This document shows, piece after piece, positions 24,659-30,602 of a DNA stretch of 30,602 nucleotides. The position numbers and the translations under genes are program-made. The notes under the pieces were generated by a model. That model saw only the letters and a program-made list of their open reading frames with translations, had not been told where the DNA came from and did not search any database. This DNA is from an uncultured Pseudomonadota bacterium. GTDB lineage: Bacteria > Myxococcota_A > UBA9042 > CAIXZC01. Location: the NCBI GenBank assembly GCA_937884235.1, contig CALGBT010000102.1, forward strand, positions 1 through 30,602, given 5' to 3'. The stretch's first letter is position 1. The number at the start of each line of letters is the position of its first letter.

Positions 24659-25450
24659 CTAGTCCTCGCCCGGGCCGAGGAGGTGCTCCAACTCGTCCAT
24701 GACGGAGACGTAGATCTGCGTGTCGATGTCCTCAGCAGTCCGGCACTCCCTCAAGACATTCTTTCGAAAGACATAGCCCTGCTGGACCCGTGGGTCATCG
24801 GAATCGTCCCGCTCGGGGACGAGGAAACAGAACATCATTGGCGAGACGGACTTCAGGTCGGGATGCTCTCGGTCGACCATGTCAGATATCGTCCAGTTGG
24901 AATCTTTCAACGCGCGGGCGAAGGCGTCGACTCCAAGCAAATGCTCCATGGCAGCATCAAAGCAACCCTGGAACTCCTCGTCGGTGCAAGCAACCGGGGG
25001 AAAGTACTGGTCCGGCTGCAACCGACGGGCGCGGTGGAAGAAGAAGCTGGCCACCTCGTCATTGCCTTCCAATTCGTAGCAGACTGCACGCACGTATGAC
25101 GCATGGGGGAGGTCACGCTCACGCTTGTAAGCTTCATCGACCATCTCTCGGGCCCGCTGCACATTGCCCAGCATCAGATGGACCTCGGCCCTTTTGGCAA
25201 AGGGAATTGCCCACTCCGGCTCAATCTCTGCGACCCGCCGAAAAGCCCGATCCGCCTCATTCAAGCGGTCGGAATCAAAGAGAGAATCCCCCAGGAAGAG
25301 CCACAACTCTGCGTCCTTCGGATAGCGCCGCAAGCCCCTCTTGCAGAGCATCCAGGCGCGCTCCGCCTCCCCCTCATTGAGGAGCCACTCTACATGTTCA
25401 AGTAACTCATCGCGGTCGAGCACGATCCCCCCTGACCTTACGCGGTGCAT
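24659..25450 (-). CDS. TPR protein with C-terminal degenerate zincin domain
   Basis: This is a protein of 263 residues from ATG 25450. GTG 25423 or ATG 25465 are possible starts, but the promoter -10 box at 25464-25469 makes the longer start unlikely. Residues ~12-150 are three to four TPR-like helical pairs (AERAWMLCKRGLRRYPKDAE, LNEADRAFRRVAEIEPEWAI). Residues ~155-263 resemble the minimal metallopeptidase family 'zincin_1' (PF06262): a P-rich loop, GYVFRKNVLRECRTAEDIDT, then VSVMDELEHLLGPGED. The usual HExxH is here D252-E-L-E-H256, so the first zinc-binding His is lost and catalysis is unlikely. It may be a pseudoenzyme scaffold that binds a partner through its TPRs. It is the first gene of an operon with YgiQ. 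Confidence 0.8.
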   Translation of the reverse strand: MHRVRSGGIVLDRDELLEHVEWLLNEGEAERAWMLCKRGLRRYPKDAELWLFLGDSLFDSDRLNEADRAFRRVAEIEPEWAIPFAKRAEVHLMLGNVQRAREMVDEAYKRERDLPHASYVRAVCYELEGNDEVASFFFHRARRLQPDQYFPPVACTDEEFQGCFDAAMEHLLGVDAFARALKDSNWTISDMVDREHPDLKSVSPMMFCFLVPERDDSDDPRVQQGYVFRKNVLRECRTAEDIDTQIYVSVMDELEHLLGPGED

Positions 25451-25463
25451 CACAGTTGGCGTC

Positions 25464-25493
25464 ATTATAGGCAGACCGCTCAATCAAACGCAA
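25464..25493 (-). promoter_or_regulatory. Promoter of the TPR-YgiQ operon
   Basis: On the minus strand: -35 TTGCGT (25488-25493), an 18-nt spacer and a perfect -10 TATAAT (25464-25469). The predicted start near 25457 leaves a very short leader before ATG 25450, or ~34 nt before GTG 25423. Confidence 0.6.
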
Positions 25494-25507
25494 CTTGGAT
25501 CGGCTAA

Positions 25508-26431
25508 TCAGGCGTCTTTTTCGACGGTTGTACGCAAGGGTAGCAATTCAGCTAATCTCGGATCATGCTGCGCAAAAGACTCCTGCGCTCGGCGATGGCT
25601 GGAGGTGGCGTAGCAGTAAAGGCAGCCGCCCAAGCAGGTATGGGGGGCCCCAATGTCATAACTAGGTGCGCACCGGCAAGCGGGGCGCTGGCCGGGATCG
25701 GTCAAGGATTCTGCCTCGAAGCCAAAGATCTCCGCCGCGGCGCGGCCATCGATGCAGGCAGCCGACTCTACCCCTGCGGTGGCCCAGCCTGGCTCGCAGC
25801 AGGCCACCGCCCGCATGCCGTGGGCGGCAGCCAGCGCAGCCAGTTCAGTGGCCAGAGCAAGTCCCTCCAGAGAACTGTCGTCGACTCTCGAGAAGGGACC
25901 ATATCTGGCCTCCGCCGGCACCAGGCGGCGCTCGGTCTTGCGGTACCAGTCCACGAGGGAGAGGGTGACTCGGTGCGTCGCCCCCTGCAATCGCTCCGCC
26001 AGGGAAGCAAAAGCCTGGCAATGCCAATGGGGAGTCCAAGCCCGGCCAATGATAATCGGATCGTAGCGCCACCAGACCCGCTCCGGGCCCACCATGTCGG
26101 CTAAGCGCCAGAAGGCATCGAGCCGCCGCTGAAGGGGGGGCAGGCCGGGCTCCAACTCGGCTGGCAGCGCGGTGACGGTGAACTGGAATATGGTGCGGTG
26201 ACCTCGACTATGGATCTCCGCCAGATAGGGTAACAGCGGTTCTGGATTCCTGGTCCAGAAGAAGATGGCTTGGACAGCGTCGGGGGAAAGGTCGACTACC
26301 CACTCCTGGGAGGGGCGAAAAGGATTGCGAACGCGACAACTGCCGGCCCGAATTCGACTGATCAGCCATTCGCTGTACCAGGCCGGCAGATCTGTGCGAC
26401 GGCTCGCCGAAACAAATGGGCGAAGAGTCAC
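25508..26431 (-). CDS. DUF1848 family protein
   Basis: This is a protein of 307 residues from GTG 26431. Diagnostic stretches are VSASRRTDLPAWYSEW, RNPF, IFFWTRNPEPLLPYLAEI, FQFTVTA, WWRYDPIIIG and LSLVDWYRKTERRL, all typical of DUF1848. The C-terminus has CRCAPSYDIGAPHTCLGGC followed by LYCYATS, with a CxxxCxxC-like cysteine cluster (C-L-G-G-C-L-Y-C) that could hold an Fe-S cluster. Established knowledge: the family is uncharacterised; its TIM-barrel-like pattern and Cys cluster suggest a SAM- or cluster-dependent enzyme, which is inference. It begins 6 nt after the B12-binding gene and is probably the last gene of the thiolase operon. Confidence 0.88.
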   Translation of the reverse strand: MTLRPFVSASRRTDLPAWYSEWLISRIRAGSCRVRNPFRPSQEWVVDLSPDAVQAIFFWTRNPEPLLPYLAEIHSRGHRTIFQFTVTALPAELEPGLPPLQRRLDAFWRLADMVGPERVWWRYDPIIIGRAWTPHWHCQAFASLAERLQGATHRVTLSLVDWYRKTERRLVPAEARYGPFSRVDDSSLEGLALATELAALAAAHGMRAVACCEPGWATAGVESAACIDGRAAAEIFGFEAESLTDPGQRPACRCAPSYDIGAPHTCLGGCLYCYATSSHRRAQESFAQHDPRLAELLPLRTTVEKDA

Positions 26432-26437
26432 TGGCAG

Positions 26438-26851
26438 CTATTCCGCAGCCCGTTTCTTCTCGCCAATAACCCGTACCTGCTCGACCAGATCGGCCAGGGA
26501 GGAACCTGGCGTGAGAATGGCCTTGACGCCGGCCTCATTCATGGCTGCAAAATCATCCTGGGGAATGATCCCCCCCAGCACGATGGGGATATCTCCGGCC
26601 CCTTTCTCCCTGAGCAGACGACCGATCTCTGGCACCAGATGGCCGTGGGCCCCGGACATGATTGAAAGGCCCACCACGTCGACATCCTCCTGGATGGCCG
26701 CATTGGCCACCATCTCCGGCGTTTGGTGGAGCCCCGTGTAGATGACCTCCATGCCGGCATCCCTGAGCGCCCGGGCAACAACTTTGGCTCCCCGATCGTG
26801 GCCGTCGAGGCCGGGCTTGGCAACAAGCACCCTGAGTCTGGATTCGGTCAT
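26438..26851 (-). CDS. Cobalamin-binding subunit, methylmalonyl-CoA-mutase type
   Basis: This is a protein of 137 residues from ATG 26851 (GGGAG 7 nt upstream; a GTG directly before is also possible). LVAKPGLDGHDRGAKVVARA contains the DxHxxG motif (D16, H18, G21), whose His is the lower axial ligand of B12. GLSIMSGAH and VLGGIIP complete the Rossmann-type B12 fold. It corresponds to the C-terminal domain or small subunit of acyl-CoA mutases (methylmalonyl-, isobutyryl- or ethylmalonyl-CoA). The substrate-binding large subunit is not in the window. It follows the enoyl-CoA hydratase gene with its start touching that gene's stop, so it is co-translated within the acyl-CoA operon. Confidence 0.92.
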   Translation of the reverse strand: MTESRLRVLVAKPGLDGHDRGAKVVARALRDAGMEVIYTGLHQTPEMVANAAIQEDVDVVGLSIMSGAHGHLVPEIGRLLREKGAGDIPIVLGGIIPQDDFAAMNEAGVKAILTPGSSLADLVEQVRVIGEKKRAAE

Positions 26852-26853
26852 CA

Positions 26854-27636
26854 CTATTCTCCCTTGAATACGGCGTTCCGCTTTTCCAGGAACGCAGTCA
26901 TTCCTTCGCGCTGGTCACTGGTGCCAAAGAGGGACATGAAAGCCAGCTTCTCAATGGCCAGGCCCGAGTCCAACGCCAGGTCTGTCCCCTTGTTAATGGC
27001 CCGCTTCGCCTGGGCAACTGCCAGCGGCCCCATACGGCCGATCTTGTTGATCATGCCTCTGCAGTAATCCATCAACTCAGCTTCAGGCACCACCGCCTGC
27101 ACCAACCCGAAGGCAGCCGCGGTTTGGGCATCGTACATGTCCCCGGTGAAGATGATCTCCCGAGCCCGGTTCTTGCCAACCAGCCGAGCCAGACGCTGAG
27201 TCCCGCCAAAGCCCGGAATGATGCCCAGCTTCACTTCCGGCTGCCCCAACTTCGACTTGGGAGAGGCGTAGATCATGTCGCATGCCAGAGCCAACTCCAT
27301 GCCACCCCCAAGGGCGAAGCCGTTGATGGCGGCGATGACTGGCTTGGAGAGGTCTTCAATCTGCTGCAGCGTGGACAGACCCAACTCCGCAAAGCGAAGT
27401 CCTTCCGCCGGAGGAAGGTCTAACATGGAAGCGATGTCAGCTCCGGCCACAAAAGCCTTGCCCCCAGCACCGGTGAGAATTACTCCCAGACACTCCCGGT
27501 CAAACTCAGCCTCTTTCAGGCACTGACTCAGTTGGACCAGCACCTCTGGATTCAGCGCATTCAGAGCCCGGGGGCGGTCGATGGTAATAGTCCCAACCAC
27601 TCCGTCACGGCTGTATGTTACGTACGTTTCGCTCAT
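26854..27636 (-). CDS. Enoyl-CoA hydratase (crotonase family)
   Basis: This is a protein of 260 residues, the usual length. ATG 27636 has an excellent ribosome binding site (GGAGGGAGGAGGG region). The oxyanion-hole and active-site stretches are KAFVAGADIASM and INGFALGGGMELALACD, then LGQPEVKLGIIPGFGGTQRL. The two Glu residues of true hydratases (E114, E134) are both present, so hydration of 2-enoyl-CoA (crotonyl-CoA type) is expected rather than another crotonase-fold reaction. It lies 15 nt downstream of the thiolase gene, a pairing typical of short-chain acyl-CoA metabolism. Confidence 0.93.
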   Translation of the reverse strand: MSETYVTYSRDGVVGTITIDRPRALNALNPEVLVQLSQCLKEAEFDRECLGVILTGAGGKAFVAGADIASMLDLPPAEGLRFAELGLSTLQQIEDLSKPVIAAINGFALGGGMELALACDMIYASPKSKLGQPEVKLGIIPGFGGTQRLARLVGKNRAREIIFTGDMYDAQTAAAFGLVQAVVPEAELMDYCRGMINKIGRMGPLAVAQAKRAINKGTDLALDSGLAIEKLAFMSLFGTSDQREGMTAFLEKRNAVFKGE

Positions 27637-27651
27637 GGTCCCTCCTCCCTC

Positions 27652-28830
27652 CTAGACCCGCTCAATGATCAGTGCGACCGCTTCGCCACCGCCAATGCAG
27701 AGGCTGGCGAGGCCGCGCTTCAGACCCCTGTCTTCCATGATGTGCATCAGTGTGACGAAGATACGAGCACCAGAAGCACCGATGGGATGACCCAACGCAA
27801 TCGCACCGCCACGCAGGTTGATCTTGCTATTGTCCAGCTCGCACAGGCGGTTCACCGCTAGAGATACCACTGCGAAGGCTTCGTTGATCTCGTAGACGTC
27901 GATGTCCTTGTCGGTGAGTCCGGTCTTTTCGAAGACCTTTTTGATGGCATATGCCGGGGCCGTGGTGAACCACTCCGGTTCATGGGCGTGACCCGCATAG
28001 CCAACAACCCGAAACTTCGGAGACAGGCCCAGCTCCTTGCACTTCTCACCCGAGGCCAATACTACGGCAGCGGCTCCATCGTTGATGCTGGAAGCGTTGG
28101 CCGCGGTCACCGTGCCGTCCTTCTTGAAGGCCGGGCGGAGCCCAGGGATCTTGTCCAGTTTGGCCTTGAACGGCTCCTCATCTGCATCGACGATGGTGAC
28201 CGCACCGCGCCGCCCCGGAACCTCGACGGGCACGATTTCCCGCTTGAACTCACCTGCCTGGGAGGCCGCCACGGCTTTGTTGTAACTGGCGATGGCAAAC
28301 TCGTCCTGGGCCTCCCTGGTGATATTCATCTCGCTGGCACAAAGTTCCGCCGCAACGCCCATATGGTAATTGTTGTAGACGTCCCACAGACCATCGTTGA
28401 CCATCAAGTCGATGATCTCGCCATTGCCCATACGGTAGCCAGCGCGAGCCTTGGGCAGGGCAAAGGGGGCCAGGGTCATGTTCTCCATGCCGCCCGCGAC
28501 CACCACCTCGGCATCTCCTGCCTTGATCGCCGAGCTCGCGGCCATTACCGTTCGCAACCCGGACCCACAAACCTTGGCCAGGGTGACACAGGGAACCCCG
28601 TTGGGGAGGCCACCGAAGATGGCCGCCTGCCTCGCCGGCGCCTGACCCTGGCCGCCCAGGAGCACGTTGCCCATCCAGAGTTCGTCCACGGCCTCGCCGG
28701 GAACTCCGCTGCGCGCCATCACTCCCTTAATCGCAGCAGCCCCGAGACGAGCTGCAGGCACCGTTGACAGACTCCCCTGGAAGCTCCCCAATGCCGTCCG
28801 CATACCGTCCACGATGAACACATCTCTCAT
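27652..28830 (-). CDS. Acetyl-CoA acetyltransferase (thiolase)
   Basis: This is a protein of 392 residues from ATG 28830 (MRDVFIVDGMRTALGSF), with GGGGAG just upstream; an open frame further upstream lacks support. The nucleophile is C88 in LAKVCGSGLRTV, followed by NEAFA (316-320), GHPIGASGARI (H348) and the second active-site Cys C378 in SLCIGGGEA. Family knowledge: thiolases of this type condense two acetyl-CoA to acetoacetyl-CoA or carry out the reverse thiolysis. It is the first gene of the operon thiolase, enoyl-CoA hydratase, B12 subunit, DUF1848. 3-Hydroxyacyl-CoA dehydrogenase, which would link the first two, is not in the window. Confidence 0.94.
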   Translation of the reverse strand: MRDVFIVDGMRTALGSFQGSLSTVPAARLGAAAIKGVMARSGVPGEAVDELWMGNVLLGGQGQAPARQAAIFGGLPNGVPCVTLAKVCGSGLRTVMAASSAIKAGDAEVVVAGGMENMTLAPFALPKARAGYRMGNGEIIDLMVNDGLWDVYNNYHMGVAAELCASEMNITREAQDEFAIASYNKAVAASQAGEFKREIVPVEVPGRRGAVTIVDADEEPFKAKLDKIPGLRPAFKKDGTVTAANASSINDGAAAVVLASGEKCKELGLSPKFRVVGYAGHAHEPEWFTTAPAYAIKKVFEKTGLTDKDIDVYEINEAFAVVSLAVNRLCELDNSKINLRGGAIALGHPIGASGARIFVTLMHIMEDRGLKRGLASLCIGGGEAVALIIERV

Positions 28831-28905
28831 AGCTCCCCTCGCTCGTTGTGCTTGTAGGTGCAGGCGTCGCCTTCCGCCCCAAGCGTTCGTCCCACTGTCA
28901 GACGA

Positions 28906-28938
28906 TAGTTGTCTATCAACTAAGGCGGGCGGTGTCAA
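28906..28938 (-). promoter_or_regulatory. Candidate promoter and operator palindrome of the thiolase operon
   Basis: On the minus strand: -35 TTGACA (28933-28938), a 17-nt spacer and a weak -10 TAGACA (28910-28915). A palindrome, TAGTTG-TCTAT-CAACTA (28906-28922), overlaps the -10. That placement would suit a repressor such as a TetR- or GntR-type acyl-CoA regulator; the regulator itself is not in the window. Confidence 0.4.
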
Positions 28939-28991
28939 CGTCGCGCTGTGCGCGGGTGCGCGACGCACATGGGCCTCCTCAAGCTTAGTTC

Positions 28992-29020
28992 TTGAAAGAT
29001 CGCCCCACGTGGTTTATAAG
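28992..29020 (+). promoter_or_regulatory. Sigma70-like promoter of the Ser/Thr kinase gene
   Basis: -35 TTGAAA (28992-28997), a 17-nt spacer and -10 TATAAG (29015-29020). The predicted start near 29027 gives a ~35-nt leader to GTG 29063. Confidence 0.65.
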
Positions 29021-29062
29021 GGGAACCATATTCCGTGCTGTCTACTACAGCCAGGGTGAGTC

Positions 29063-30602
29063 GTGAAAGTTTGCCCCAAATGTTTCTCCGAAGCCCCCGA
29101 AGAGACCCGCTTCTGCCCCAATTGTGGGGAGGGACTGCCGGCGGTAGGAGAAGAAGAACCCAAGGGTCTCGTGGGCCGCACCATTGCCGGCAAATTCCTC
29201 ATCCTGTCGGCAGTGGGAGAAGGGGCCATGGGGAGCATCTACAAGGCCGAACAGACCACTCTGGGAAAAATGGTGTGCATCAAGGTGCTCCATCCCCATC
29301 TCTCTGGGGATCGCACCATCTCAAAGCGCTTTCACCGCGAGGCACGAGCCGCCAGCAGGATCAAACACCCCAACGCCATCAACATCATCGATTTTGGCAC
29401 CGCGGAAGATGGCACGCATTACATCGCCATGGATTTCATCGATGGGCAGGACCTGGCACACCTGATCCGCGGTCAGTTCCCGCTGGAAACAGAGCGGATA
29501 TTCTTCATGACCGATCAGGTTTGCTCAGCCCTTGATGATGCCCATGCCCAGGGCGTTATTCACCGCGACCTGAAGCCCGAGAACATCATGGTCGAGGACC
29601 GGCGCCGCCAGAAGGACTTTGTTACGGTGCTGGACTTCGGCATTGCCAAGATCACCGATCCCAGCGGCGAATCTGCCGATACTTTTCATACCATGGCCGG
29701 AATCGTCTGCGGCACTCCCGAGTACATGTCCCCTGAACAGGCCCGCGGCGAATCCCTTGACGCCCGCTCGGACATCTACTCCCTTGGCGTGATCATGTAC
29801 CACATGTTCACGGGCAAACTGCCTTTCACTGCAGATACGCCCATTGGTGTAGTCACCAAGCATCTCACCCAAGAACCCATCAAACCACGGGAGATTCGCC
29901 CCGACCTTCACCCTGCCGTAGAGAAACTGATCCTGCGGCTGATGGCCAAAGACCGCGACACACGCCCCACCACCTGTCACGAGGTCAAGGACGTTGTTGA
30001 AGAGGTGCGCAAAAGCATTGCCTCCGGCGAGGCCTTCGACCAGACCGCACCGATGGCGCGACCCACCACCGAAGAACTGGCCGGGACCGCAGAAAAGAAA
30101 CTGTCTACCTCGCCCTATGCAGAGGAGTTTACGGAAGACTCACTGCTGCCCGGGGGCAAATCTCGGACCGGGCTCTGGCTCTCTTTGGGATTCATTGCGC
30201 TTATTGGCGTGGCAGCCGCACTCTACTTCTTTGATGTCTTTTCGCCCTCCCCCGCCGAGGACGCAAAAAGCGAGGTCGCACAAACCAAGACCGCACCGGA
30301 ACAGGCCAAAACCACGGCCGGGCAGCCCGCAGGCGGAGCGAGCAATCGCGCTGAAAAGGTTGCAGAGAAGAAGCAAGCCGAAAAAGCCAGTATGACCTCC
30401 GAGCAGATGCTGAAGCTGGCGGGTCAGATGGCTGCCTATACCCGGACCCTCGGTGAATATCAGGTCGAGTACGCACAGAACGACCGCATGCTGGCTATGC
30501 GACTGGCGGAATGGCAAAAGCTGGAGAACGCCGAGAAGACCGCCGAACTTGAAGCGGTACAAAAGGCCTGTGCAGAGGGTCGGGAACGGGTGACGCAACT
30601 TC
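29063..30602 (+). CDS. Zinc-ribbon Ser/Thr protein kinase, membrane-anchored (3' end beyond window)
   Basis: GTG 29063 is the only possible start, because a TGA lies two codons upstream; at least 513 residues are visible before the window ends. An N-terminal zinc ribbon has CPKC (4-7) and CPNC (18-21). The Hanks-type kinase domain follows: glycine loop GEGAMG (52-57), the ATP-binding Lys in CIKVLHP (K74), catalytic HRDLKPEN (167-174), DFG (191-193) and the activation segment GTPEYMSPEQ. A membrane helix lies at about 370-390, followed by an Ala/Lys/Glu-rich extracytoplasmic part that looks coiled-coil. The kinase is therefore cytoplasmic with an external sensor or scaffold. All catalytic residues are intact. 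It is divergent from the thiolase operon; substrates are unknown. Confidence 0.93.
   Translation, partial: MKVCPKCFSEAPEETRFCPNCGEGLPAVGEEEPKGLVGRTIAGKFLILSAVGEGAMGSIYKAEQTTLGKMVCIKVLHPHLSGDRTISKRFHREARAASRIKHPNAINIIDFGTAEDGTHYIAMDFIDGQDLAHLIRGQFPLETERIFFMTDQVCSALDDAHAQGVIHRDLKPENIMVEDRRRQKDFVTVLDFGIAKITDPSGESADTFHTMAGIVCGTPEYMSPEQARGESLDARSDIYSLGVIMYHMFTGKLPFTADTPIGVVTKHLTQEPIKPREIRPDLHPAVEKLILRLMAKDRDTRPTTCHEVKDVVEEVRKSIASGEAFDQTAPMARPTTEELAGTAEKKLSTSPYAEEFTEDSLLPGGKSRTGLWLSLGFIALIGVAAALYFFDVFSPSPAEDAKSEVAQTKTAPEQAKTTAGQPAGGASNRAEKVAEKKQAEKASMTSEQMLKLAGQMAAYTRTLGEYQVEYAQNDRMLAMRLAEWQKLENAEKTAELEAVQKACAEGRERVTQL

Noticed and set aside
1..30602. TGA used as a sense codon throughout the genome
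   Set aside because: Several genes with full-length products end at TGA (for example the transaldolase-like gene at 549-551, the helicase at 4586-4588 and DUF1848 at 25508-25510), so TGA is a normal stop outside the two candidate sites.

Overview
The window looks like part of a GC-rich chromosome of a Myxococcota or deltaproteobacterial-type organism. The basis is: several very Cys-rich secreted proteins and lipoproteins, repeated 'DNDCDG/DNDCNG' (MopE-type) motifs, a matrixin metalloprotease with a Gly/Ser-Cys C-terminal sorting-type tail, a Ser/Thr kinase, cNMP-binding-domain proteins, and sigma70-like promoters. This is an inference from gene content; no rRNA or tRNA gene is visible.

Layout. 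(1) 1-1261 (+): the 3' part of a transaldolase-like gene, overlapping by 4 nt a TtcA-like PP-loop tRNA thiolase whose reading frame is interrupted by one in-frame TGA. (2) 1258-7705 (-): an 11-nt-overlapping pair, SNF2-type helicase then N6-adenine methyltransferase, resembling the DrmD/DrmMI pair of class 1 DISARM but with no other DISARM gene in view. (3) 7776-8071 (+): two tiny membrane-protein genes; the second has an in-frame TGA directly after its membrane helix and continues to a TAG. (4) 8212-13659 (-): a giant lipoprotein with about four and a half modules of ~237 residues, a beta-helix-like domain and a long Gly-rich tail. (5) 13770-14875 (-): two overlapping cNMP-binding-domain proteins, divergent from a secreted helical protein (15029-15742, +). 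(6) 15874-17559 (+): a Cys-rich lipoprotein, convergent with a three-gene operon (21285-17552, -) of Cys-rich lipoprotein, secreted protein and matrixin. (7) 21455-22855 (+): a sodium:neurotransmitter-type symporter. (8) 25450-22869 (-): a TPR/pseudo-zincin protein, then a YgiQ-type radical SAM protein. (9) 28830-25508 (-): thiolase, enoyl-CoA hydratase, B12-binding subunit and a DUF1848 protein. (10) 29063 to the right edge (+): a zinc-ribbon Ser/Thr kinase.

The main discovery candidate is a pair of selenoprotein genes. In both the TtcA-like gene and the 68-codon membrane-protein gene, the in-frame TGA is followed by a hairpin whose short apical loop begins with G at exactly the 22nd nucleotide after the TGA. 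The hairpins are a 7-bp stem with loop GUC and a perfect 9-bp stem with loop GAUU. This fits the known bacterial SECIS layout. TGA is an ordinary stop elsewhere in the window, for example in the transaldolase-like, helicase and DUF1848 genes, so global recoding is excluded. The small protein would carry Sec five residues before a Cys (U-M-S-N-S-C) immediately after a transmembrane helix. I do not recognise it as a named family.
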